From JBBSWB01 sp038046465 (GTDB taxonomy: Archaea > Nanobdellota > Nanobdellia > Woesearchaeales > GW2011-AR9), in NCBI GenBank assembly GCA_038046465.1, contig JBBSWB010000014.1, positions 1 to 10,795 on the forward strand: a stretch of DNA of 10,795 bases, in the 5' to 3' direction. The first letter of the stretch is position 1, and every line of letters begins with the position of its first letter. The notes under the pieces were generated by a model that searched no databases, was not told the origin of the DNA, and saw only the letters and a list, made by a program, of their open reading frames with translations. Positions 1 through 4,603 of the stretch are shown in pieces. Made by a program: the position numbers and the translations under genes.

Positions 1-1
1 T

Positions 2-190
2 TATGTTAAAAAACACGCAAAAGAAAGTCCAATTGCGCGGGCTTGTTGGCTCAACAGTTTCAACAGCAGCTCTAACTTCTATGCCGATGAGCGTAACGTA
101 GGCGACCGCAACAATGCTTTGCGTGGGGTACGTCGTGCGAGCGTAAGCGAGCTTCAAGGCACCGCAGGTGCGGCTGCAAAAAATTATTGA
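2..190 (+). CDS. C-terminal end of a possible DGR-target (C-type-lectin-like) protein, 5' truncated by window edge
   Basis: An open frame enters from the left edge and ends at TGA 188-190, giving 62 residues. It contains a Trp-Leu-Asn start (W17), an Asn/Ser-rich stretch, then N-N-A-L-R-G-V-R-R-A-S and a small Ala/Gly-rich tail. The Trp...Asn...Gly-Val-Arg layout is that of the last strands of C-type-lectin-like folds (FGE-sulfatase, DUF1566, Fib_succ_major), the domains used as variable proteins by diversity-generating retroelements. The codons at 50-88 are 13 in a row ending in C or T, and 20 or so of the 23 codons at 50-118 do so. This is unusual in such A+T-rich DNA but expected if AAY codons were the template. 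Base composition is clearly richer in G+C than the following genes. The N-terminal part, the reverse transcriptase and the template repeat would lie outside the window. The reading frame is well supported; the DGR role is inferred. Confidence 0.6.
   Translation, partial: YVKKHAKESPIARACWLNSFNSSSNFYADERNVGDRNNALRGVRRASVSELQGTAGAAAKNY
159..171. repeat. small G+C-rich hairpin at the end of the variable-like gene
   Basis: GCACC (159-163) and GGTGC (167-171) form a 5-bp stem with a 3-nt loop just before the stop codon at 188-190. An alternative pairing, CCGCA/TGCGG, overlaps it. Some DGR target genes carry a short hairpin shortly after the variable region that aids retrohoming, so the position is suggestive. 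The stem is short and may be chance in G+C-rich sequence. Confidence 0.35.
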
Positions 191-225
191 AATCTAAACT
201 TTTGACAAATTAATTTTTAGTAATC

Positions 226-235
226 TATTTAAATA
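226..235 (+). promoter_or_regulatory. TATA box of the HicA-like gene
   Basis: A TATTTAAATA box is centred about 27 nt before the ATG at 257. That spacing equals the usual archaeal TATA-to-start-site distance, so the mRNA should be leaderless. No Shine-Dalgarno sequence precedes the ATG. Confidence 0.65.
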
Positions 236-256
236 CTAAAAACTTCTTTACTGAAT

Positions 257-487
257 ATGGCGGGTTGGAAAATAATAAAAGAAATGATCAAAAACAAACG
301 ATTTGGAGAAGTTAAATTCAACGAGCTAAAAAACTATTTAGAAATAGAAGGATTCAGATTAGAAGAAGGGGGTAAACATATTAAAGTTTTAACTCAGGGA
401 GGGACGTATATTTCAGGCATTCCCCACCAAAGAACTATTCGTATCGACCAACTAAGATATATCTTAAGACAAGTTGGAAGACTTTAG
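257..487 (+). CDS. HicA-like (YcfA family) small protein
   Basis: 76 residues. The layout fits the HicA/YcfA double-stranded-RNA-binding-like fold: a helix (about 21-32), the segment G-F-R-L-E-E-G-G-K-H-I-K (32-43) matching the family's G-F...-G-S-H-H strand and its catalytic His, then I-P-H (55-57) and a C-terminal helix ending L-R-Y-I-L-R-Q-V-G (66-74) like the family's L-R-x-I-L-K-Q-A-G. HicA toxins are mRNA interferases that are neutralised by HicB. No HicB-like gene lies next to it here: the next gene is a zinc ribbon. It may therefore be a solitary HicA-fold RNA-binding protein and not a working toxin. The N-terminal 20 residues are more basic and longer than in typical HicA. The start is set by a TATA box 27 nt upstream. 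Confidence 0.6.
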   Translation: MAGWKIIKEMIKNKRFGEVKFNELKNYLEIEGFRLEEGGKHIKVLTQGGTYISGIPHQRTIRIDQLRYILRQVGRL

Positions 488-501
488 TTAACAGTACAAA
501 A

Positions 502-512
502 CTATTTAAACC
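502..512 (+). promoter_or_regulatory. TATA box of the zinc-ribbon gene
   Basis: A TATTTAAA element lies with its centre about 26 nt before the ATG at 532. This indicates separate, leaderless transcription of the small downstream gene. Confidence 0.6.
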
Positions 513-531
513 ATTAAAAGATTTCTTGCTT

Positions 532-672
532 ATGATTACCGAATGTCCGGAATGCCATCAGAAATTACATGAAGGCCAACATAAATTTGCCGACGGGTTT
601 TTTGAAGTCTGGTACTGCAAGAACTGCGGCTTTAGAAAAGAACTGCCCATAGAAGGAAAACATTTGGAATAA
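532..672 (+). CDS. 46-residue zinc-ribbon protein
   Basis: A short gene, ATG 532 to TAA 670-672. The protein begins M-I-T-E-C-P-E-C-H and has C-K-N-C-G-F at residues 30-35, so two CxxC knuckles about 21 residues apart form a classic four-Cys zinc ribbon. The acidic, Trp/Tyr-containing strand between them (F-F-E-V-W-Y-C) fits a ribbon beta-sheet. Such minimal ribbons are common in archaea and often bind nucleic acid or a protein complex, but the exact role cannot be read from the sequence. A TATA box 26 nt upstream supports this start and a leaderless mRNA. A T-rich stretch with six T at 714-719 may terminate it. Confidence 0.75.
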   Translation: MITECPECHQKLHEGQHKFADGFFEVWYCKNCGFRKELPIEGKHLE

Positions 673-699
673 TCCGATTAACAAGTTTAAAGACAAAAT

Positions 700-719
700 T
701 TATTTTCTAACACTTTTTT
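700..719 (+). terminator. T-rich terminator after the zinc-ribbon gene
   Basis: The + strand downstream of the stop at 672 turns T-rich and ends in six consecutive T (714-719). Archaeal RNA polymerase stops at such T-tracts. No strong stem precedes it. Confidence 0.4.
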
Positions 720-721
720 GA

Positions 722-772
722 TTACCTTCCTAGTCCTTTAGGCAGTTTCCCACCCATCTTCTGCATCACCAA
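722..772 (-). pseudogene. relic of an srp54 3' end
   Basis: Read on the minus strand, this stretch ends V-M-Q-K-M-G-G-K-L-P-K-G-L-G-R-stop. That is nearly identical to the last residues of the intact srp54 whose stop is at 860-862. In the last 14 sense codons the two differ by about eight synonymous changes and only one amino-acid change (Lys to Gln). Such a pattern arises between two functional, selected genes, not by decay of a fresh duplication. The frame is closed by a stop about four codons further upstream, so only the tail survives. It probably marks the old 3' end left after a foreign srp54 allele recombined in. Confidence 0.7.
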
Positions 773-802
773 CCTTTGCGCTCACTTCGTTCAGCAAAGG
801 TT
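771..802. repeat. hairpin 1 with shared loop sequence
   Basis: AACCTTTGC (771-779) pairs perfectly with GCAAAGGTT (794-802), a 9-bp stem with a 14-nt loop containing TCACTTCGTTCA (782-793). The same 12 nt recur in the loop of the neighbouring hairpin at 821-847. It lies between the relic and the intact srp54 3' ends and may be a REP-like or recombination-associated element. Confidence 0.6.
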
Positions 803-820
803 TGATCGAAATTCACTCAA

Positions 821-847
821 GTAGGATTTCACTTCGTTCAACCCTAC
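821..847. repeat. hairpin 2 with shared loop sequence
   Basis: GTAGG (821-825) pairs with CCTAC (843-847). Beyond one mismatch two further pairs follow, and the loop area holds TCACTTCGTTCA (829-840), identical to 782-793. The stems of the two hairpins differ while the loop is conserved. In the minus direction it lies just after the srp54 stop and could also act in 3' end formation. Confidence 0.5.
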
Positions 848-859
848 GACAAAAGAAAT

Positions 860-2209
860 TTATCTTCCCAGCCCTTTCGGTAACTTTCCGCCCATCTTTT
901 TCATCATTTTATTGATGTCGCCTTCGCCCTTAAACATCTTCATCAACTTCTTGCTTTGGCGGTATTGTTTTAATAATTCTCGTACTTCACCTATCTTTAA
1001 TCCCGAACCAGCAGCAATGCGGTCAATTCTGTCGGCAGTAATAATCTCTGGGTCTTCTAATTCTGCTTTGGTCATGGAATCCATGGCATATTTCCAGTGC
1101 TCTAGCTTTCCTTCCTGTACATCGAGCATCTCTTTAGGCAGTTTTAAAGAACCCATGCCCGGCATCATCTCCATAATCTTTTGGAAGGAGCCCATTTTTT
1201 TTAAAGAACTCATCTGCTGATACAGATCGACCAGATTAAAATCTCCCTGCAAAAATTTTTCCTGTAAATCTTTGGCTTCTTCTTCGGAAATGGCTTCTTT
1301 GGCTTTTTCTAATAAAGATTCCAAATCGCCCATGCCGATAAGCCTGCCTACAAACCGCTGGGGATGGAAGATTTCTAAATCATCGATTTTTTCTCCAACG
1401 CCGATAAAGGTAATGGGCGCATTAGTAACTGCGCACGCGGATAAGGCTCCTCCCCCTTTGGCGGTACCTTCAATTTTAGTAACTATTACTCCGGTGATTC
1501 TGCAAGTGTCATGGAAAGTTTGAGCCTGCTGTTGGGCAGCTTGTCCAATATCGGCAGAAATAACTAATAATCTTTCATCCGCTTTAACTATTCCCTGAAG
1601 GTTGTTTAATTCTTCAATTAAATCAGTAGATAAAGCATCTCTTCCTGCAGTATCAATAATAACCACATCATACTCTTTAATTTTTTTCTCAAACGCCAGA
1701 TAAATATTAGTCGGATCTTTTTCAGTTTTAATTCCTAAAAAATCAACGCCCACAGTTTCGGCTAACTGTTTCAATTGTTCGTAGGCTGCAGGTCTCCACG
1801 TATCCGTCTGCATAACTGCAACTTTAGATCCTCTTTTTTTGAAAAATTTAGCTAATTTTCCGGCAGTAGTGGTTTTCCCGCTGCCAAATAGACCCACCAG
1901 CATAATCTGGGTCGGTTTCTTGGAAATTTTAATTTCATGCGCTTCTTTACCTAAGAAATTAGTCAACTCTTCATAAACAATATTAATCAATTGCTCTCGC
2001 TTAGTAATCCCGGGTGGCGCTTTTTCTTTAGCGCGCGCTTTTATTTTTCCGCTAAACTTAAGGACTAATTGGACATTAGTATCTGATTGAAGTAAAGCGC
2101 GTTGCAAATCTTTAACTAATTCGTTAATTAGTTTTTCATCTACAAAAATAGACTTAGTAATCTTGCTTAAAGTGTTCTTTAATGAATCCCCTAATTTCTC
2201 AAGAACCAT
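860..2209 (-). CDS. srp54: signal recognition particle 54 kDa protein (SRP54)
   Basis: 449 residues, normal family length. The SRP GTPase binds signal sequences and 7S RNA and delivers ribosomes to the FtsY receptor at the membrane. The N-domain helical bundle covers about 1-90. The G domain has the P-loop G-L-F-G-S-G-K-T-T-T (106-115), D-T-W-R-P-A-A (136-142), D-T-A-G-R (186-190) and T-K-I-E-G-T-A-K-G-G-G (244-254). The M domain follows from about 300, with M-M-P-G-M-G (348-353) and the R-I-A-x-G-S-G region (397-403) that contacts SRP RNA. It ends in a basic K-G-L-G-R tail. The fourth GTPase motif has Glu248 where TKxD normally has Asp, a conservative but noteworthy change at the guanine-binding residue. 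A TATA box at about 2232-2240, some 27 nt before the ATG, indicates a leaderless mRNA. A second, diverged copy of its tail lies just downstream. Confidence 0.97.
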   Translation of the reverse strand: MVLEKLGDSLKNTLSKITKSIFVDEKLINELVKDLQRALLQSDTNVQLVLKFSGKIKARAKEKAPPGITKREQLINIVYEELTNFLGKEAHEIKISKKPTQIMLVGLFGSGKTTTAGKLAKFFKKRGSKVAVMQTDTWRPAAYEQLKQLAETVGVDFLGIKTEKDPTNIYLAFEKKIKEYDVVIIDTAGRDALSTDLIEELNNLQGIVKADERLLVISADIGQAAQQQAQTFHDTCRITGVIVTKIEGTAKGGGALSACAVTNAPITFIGVGEKIDDLEIFHPQRFVGRLIGMGDLESLLEKAKEAISEEEAKDLQEKFLQGDFNLVDLYQQMSSLKKMGSFQKIMEMMPGMGSLKLPKEMLDVQEGKLEHWKYAMDSMTKAELEDPEIITADRIDRIAAGSGLKIGEVRELLKQYRQSKKLMKMFKGEGDINKMMKKMGGKLPKGLGR

Positions 2210-2230
2210 AACTAGCTAAAAAGAAAGCAG

Positions 2231-2240
2231 TTTTATAAAT
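2231..2240 (-). promoter_or_regulatory. TATA box of srp54
   Basis: Read on the minus strand, ATTTATAAAA is centred about 27 nt upstream of the srp54 ATG (2207-2209), in the short gap behind the NYN gene. It gives srp54 its own leaderless transcript. Confidence 0.6.
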
Positions 2241-2258
2241 GTTTTGAGGGTTAGAATC

Positions 2259-2765
2259 CTACTTTTTGAAAGCTTTCTTAAGCTGCTTTGGCGGATTGTA
2301 AACGAACCAGTCTTCTCGGGTGATGGGATAAAAATGGTCTGCTTCTTCGATTAAGGTTTTAGCGCAGGTTTCCTGCACTGCCGCAATCTCTACCCGAACC
2401 CCTTCTGATTTTAAGTGCACGACCAAATCAAGATAATCCGAATCACCGGACATAATGATGATAGTATCTACTTTTGAAGATAATTGGGTTGCTTTGATAG
2501 ACAAAGGAATGTCCGCAGATTTATGACAGGGTATAACTGAACCATAATAATTTTGATGAAGTCTCTCTGCTAATTTGGAAGAAATATTTTTTCCTTCACG
2601 GAAATAAATTAGCCGGTTTAATCCCCGTCCATTAAGAAGATGAGGAATAAGCGTGTCAAAATTAATCATGGTTGTAACTGATTTGCTTTGTTCATGAATG
2701 CTCCTTTCAATATTATTTCCATCACAGAGAATAGCTACATTTTGATTAATAAGAATTTTTTCCAT
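2259..2765 (-). CDS. NYN/PIN-like nuclease family protein (LabA/DUF88)
   Basis: 168 residues covering one NYN domain, a PIN-like fold of metal-dependent ribonucleases. The first acidic strand is A-I-L-C-D-G-N-N-I-E (11-20) with Asp15 and Asn17/18. The middle K-S-A-D-I-P-L (82-88) supplies Asp85, and I-I-I-M-S-G-D-S-D-Y (102-111) is the typical S-G-D-x-D-F/Y motif. In most relatives the helix after the second motif carries another Asp (V-D-V-x-L-x-x-D), but here that position is Lys91, so metal coordination may be altered. The C-terminal 20 residues are basic. The ATG is preceded by AGGTGAT (2770-2776 on the minus strand), a good archaeal Shine-Dalgarno sequence, and by a TATA box around 2791-2800. 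The gene lies between tRNA-Arg and srp54 on the same strand. An RNA-processing role fits the family but no substrate can be named. Confidence 0.85.
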   Translation of the reverse strand: MEKILINQNVAILCDGNNIERSIHEQSKSVTTMINFDTLIPHLLNGRGLNRLIYFREGKNISSKLAERLHQNYYGSVIPCHKSADIPLSIKATQLSSKVDTIIIMSGDSDYLDLVVHLKSEGVRVEIAAVQETCAKTLIEEADHFYPITREDWFVYNPPKQLKKAFKK

Positions 2766-2790
2766 TTAAATCACCTATTTTTTGTTTTTT

Positions 2791-2801
2791 TTAAATATAT
2801 T
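2791..2801 (-). promoter_or_regulatory. TATA box of the NYN gene
   Basis: An A+T-only element reading ATATATTTAA on the minus strand lies 26-36 nt before the start codon at 2765. Downstream is the AGGTGAT ribosome-binding sequence at 2770-2776, so a very short leader is likely. Confidence 0.5.
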
Positions 2802-2846
2802 CTATCTTAATCTCTTTTAGTATAAATAAATATAGGCCTACAGGGA

Positions 2847-2880
2847 AAACCGAAGCTCTGCTTTTGATTAACAAAGCTTA
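2847..2880 (-). other. 34-nt T-loop intron of tRNA-Arg (position 59/60)
   Basis: Between A59 and T60 lie 34 extra bases. Inside, AAGCTTTG and CAGAGCTT form an 8-bp helix (one G-T pair) with an 11-nt loop. Next to it T55, C56 and G57 pair with C-G-G, with a T-T mismatch as the fourth position, and are flanked by 3-nt bulges A-A-T and T-T-T. This is a bulge-helix-bulge, and cutting after the second bulge base on each side gives exactly C-A-G-G-G-T-T-C-G-A-A-T-C-C-C-T-G. Position 59/60 is a known non-canonical intron site in Thermoproteales. Confidence 0.85.
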
Positions 2881-2918
2881 TTCGAACCCTGATTAAGCGG
2901 TCCGAAGCCGCTTGTGCT

Positions 2919-2936
2919 TTTTGGCTAACATTTAGT
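2919..2936 (-). other. 18-nt D-loop intron of tRNA-Arg (after position 20a)
   Basis: The D-loop would otherwise be 26 nt. On the minus strand T-G-G of the loop pairs with C-C-A of the insert, a 3-nt bulge A-T-A follows, and CTAA/TTAG closes a triloop. A 3-nt A-A-A bulge precedes GCAC of the D-stem. Cutting after the second base of each bulge removes 18 nt and leaves an 8-nt loop with the conserved A14, G18, G19 and A21. One A-A mismatch makes the central helix imperfect. Because of the A-run the 3' splice point could slip by one base. Confidence 0.75.
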
Positions 2937-2978
2937 ATCCATTACACCATAGGCCCAATAATTATCAAATAACCGCCG

Positions 2979-2991
2979 GTTTTAAAAAGAT
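2979..2991 (-). promoter_or_regulatory. TATA-like promoter element of tRNA-Arg
   Basis: On the minus strand TTTTTAAAACC is centred about 29 nt upstream of G1 of the tRNA, the expected place for an archaeal TATA box. The 11-bp palindrome AACCGCCGGTT (2971-2981) touches its downstream side. Confidence 0.5.
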
Positions 2992-3006
2992 TGCGTTATC
3001 TTAGTG

Positions 3007-3018
3007 AACATTTATAAT
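3007..3018 (+). promoter_or_regulatory. TATA box of the GNAT gene
   Basis: TTTATAATA is centred about 28 nt before the ATG at 3042, and no Shine-Dalgarno sequence precedes that ATG. A leaderless transcript is expected. Confidence 0.55.
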
Positions 3019-3041
3019 ATTTTCATCTATTTTTAAATAAA

Positions 3042-3701
3042 ATGCCTAAGTTATATATAATCGATACTTGTTCAGAAGAGCAAAACGAAGCAGTAATTCA
3101 GCTTTGCAGAGAAACTTTTCTACCTGCTTTAGGAGAGGGTATTGAAGAAAATATAAAACAGTTTCAAGAACAATTAGCAAACAGCCATGTTCTTGTTGCG
3201 ACCATAGAAAAAAAAGTTGTTGGTTTTGCCGCTTATGATTTTGTACGCGATGACCCCATTTATGAAACAGATTTTGTGCAAAGACAATTATATTATGCTC
3301 GAAACAGAAACCTGAAAGACCATTTACTTGGATATCTAAGGGGGGTGCAACAAGAATTTGGCGGGGAAGCTTTTATAGAATATTTTGAAAATGACTTTAC
3401 TTTAACTGACCGGGTTAAGGTTTGTGATGAAGATGTAATACTTACCCATCTCTCTGTTATTTCCGATGCACGGAGAATGGGAATAGGTCAGGCTCTTACC
3501 AAAGCTAGATTAAGAATTGCTAAAAAAAAGGGCGCTACCGCGGCTTATGTTAATTGCTGGGAAGCTGGAGCGGTTCATAAATTATATGAAAAATTAGGGT
3601 TTCATTCGATTATCCGGGCAGGACCCGATTATCGTGATGGCAGTGCAGGGAGGATGATGGGGTTGTTATTACCGGAAGTTCAGAAAGAAATATATACCTG
3701 A
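3042..3701 (+). CDS. GNAT family N-acetyltransferase
   Basis: 219 residues. The GNAT core is in the C-terminal half: strand T-H-L-S-V (135-139), the acetyl-CoA pyrophosphate loop R-R-M-G-I-G-Q-A-L (144-152) matching R/Q-x-x-G-x-G/A, and the last motif with N171 and A-V-H-K-L-Y-E-K-L-G-F (177-187). Between the N-terminal strands and this core sits an extra helical stretch of about 65 residues (68-132), longer than in minimal GNAT enzymes and rich in acidic and aromatic residues, perhaps shaping the acceptor pocket. GNAT enzymes move an acetyl group from acetyl-CoA to an amine; the acceptor here is unknown and could be a protein N-terminus or a small molecule. Start chosen from the TATA spacing. 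A membrane-protein gene follows after 18 nt. Confidence 0.88.
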   Translation: MPKLYIIDTCSEEQNEAVIQLCRETFLPALGEGIEENIKQFQEQLANSHVLVATIEKKVVGFAAYDFVRDDPIYETDFVQRQLYYARNRNLKDHLLGYLRGVQQEFGGEAFIEYFENDFTLTDRVKVCDEDVILTHLSVISDARRMGIGQALTKARLRIAKKKGATAAYVNCWEAGAVHKLYEKLGFHSIIRAGPDYRDGSAGRMMGLLLPEVQKEIYT

Positions 3702-3719
3702 AAACAATAATTTAATTGC

Positions 3720-4157
3720 ATGAAACAAAAGAAAAAGTTTTTACAAGTTTATTTAATTACAGCCTTAATTTTTGGCTTTATTAGTTTGGCAGATAATGCT
3801 TTTATTTTTCTAAGCAACACTTTTAACAGCACCTTTGCTTTTCTTGATTCAACCAATAGAATTTACACTTTAGTTTTAGCTATTTTATCTTTCTTATTCT
3901 TTTTCTTTAATCTAACTTCCCTGGTGGTGTTCAAACATCAGCGCGTGGAAAAAATAGCGTATGTTCTTCCATTATACCATCTTCTTAATAATGTGTTATT
4001 TGTAGGGATCGGTTTAATTTTAAATATCTTAAATACCGTTTCAAATGCGGTCTGGATGGGAGTAATTATAGCAGGGATAATCTGTTCTTTATTTGAAATT
4101 GGATTCAGCAGTTATTTATTGAAAAGATTTAATTCTCCCCCAGAAGTTAGCCTTTAA
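3720..4157 (+). CDS. four-helix integral membrane protein of unknown function
   Basis: 145 residues with a basic start (M-K-Q-K-K-K) and four hydrophobic stretches, at about 9-31, 47-72, 82-105 and 110-135. There are few charged residues between them. No catalytic or transport motif is visible and I do not recognise the family. It begins 18 nt after the GNAT stop on the same strand, so co-transcription is possible, but a TATATA sequence at 3691-3697, 26 nt before the ATG, could also start a separate leaderless mRNA. Its 3' end overlaps the convergent cysteine-cluster gene by 11 bp. Confidence 0.75.
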   Translation: MKQKKKFLQVYLITALIFGFISLADNAFIFLSNTFNSTFAFLDSTNRIYTLVLAILSFLFFFFNLTSLVVFKHQRVEKIAYVLPLYHLLNNVLFVGIGLILNILNTVSNAVWMGVIIAGIICSLFEIGFSSYLLKRFNSPPEVSL

Positions 4158-4590
4158 ATTCTTTCAGCAAAAAACCGTTTTCCATCTTTAAGGAATAATC
4201 GATATTACTGCGTTTTTTACTTTTGATGAATTGAAAAAATCTTTTTTTCTGACCATCATTCCAAGTCATAAACTCTTGGGCAGTTCGGCAAAAATAATTG
4301 GTATCGCAATGCCCTAAGCGCAGATCTTTTCCGTCATGGAGGGCAGGATGCAAAGGACAGGTAAACCAGCCGTGTTCTTCAATTAAATTCCTGCATACCC
4401 CGTGGTGTAAATCCATTGCCGGACGACGGTCACGAAAAGCCAAATATTCTTGTTCGGTCTGCGGATTTACAGCTTTAAACTCTTGGGTGTTCTTTCGGAT
4501 AGCGTCTTTAATTTTTGCTTTAGAAACAAAATCGTGCCCGCAGCAGCCCATACAGCCCTGGTTCAATTGACAAAGAGGAGAAAAAGCCAT
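4147..4590 (-). CDS. cysteine-cluster protein (YkgJ-like metal-binding)
   Basis: 147 residues with eight Cys. The N-terminus has C7-x5-C13-x2-C16-C17-G-H-D, resembling the C-x-x-C-C clusters of YkgJ-type putative zinc/iron-chelating proteins. Further Cys are C66 (G-V-C-R), C78 (T-C-P-L-H), C95 and C101 (G-H-C-D-T-N-Y-F-C), with several His near them. An iron-sulfur or zinc site is therefore likely, but the reaction is unknown. It starts 13 nt behind the argS stop with AAGGT (4596-4600, minus strand) as ribosome-binding site, so it is probably the second gene of an argS operon. The 3' end overlaps the convergent membrane-protein gene by 11 bp. Confidence 0.7.
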   Translation of the reverse strand: MAFSPLCQLNQGCMGCCGHDFVSKAKIKDAIRKNTQEFKAVNPQTEQEYLAFRDRRPAMDLHHGVCRNLIEEHGWFTCPLHPALHDGKDLRLGHCDTNYFCRTAQEFMTWNDGQKKRFFQFIKSKKRSNIDYSLKMENGFLLKEFKG

Positions 4591-4603
4591 GGTATACCTT
4601 AAT

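Larger units (their letters stand above)
2833..2956 (-). tRNA. tRNA-Arg(UCG) interrupted by two non-canonical introns
   Basis: Read on the minus strand, a 124-nt gene becomes a normal 72-nt tRNA after removing an 18-nt D-loop insert and a 34-nt T-loop insert. The acceptor stem is GGGCCTA (2950-2956) with TAGGCCT (2834-2840), seven pairs including an odd terminal G1-U72, and A73 follows; CCA is not encoded. The D-stem is GTGT (2944-2947) with GCAC (2914-2917), loop A-A-T-G-G-A-T-A. The anticodon stem AGCGG/CCGCT (2908-2912, 2896-2900) encloses C-T-T-C-G-G-A, giving anticodon UCG (2903-2905), which reads CGA. The variable loop is 4 nt, and the T-stem is CAGGG/CCCTG (2887-2891, 2841-2845) with loop T-T-C-G-A-A-T. 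The anticodon loop is uninterrupted. A TATA-like TTTTTAAAA lies about 29 nt upstream. The identity is firm; the exact splice points are inferred from bulge-helix-bulge rules. Confidence 0.9.

Noticed and set aside
912..1523. Open frames on the + strand opposite srp54
   Set aside because: They are antisense to a fully conserved gene, have low-complexity Ser/Pro-rich content and no start signals.
2971..2981. 11-bp palindrome AACCGCCGGTT near the tRNA promoter
   Set aside because: Too short to call an operator without further copies; mentioned only as context of the tRNA promoter.
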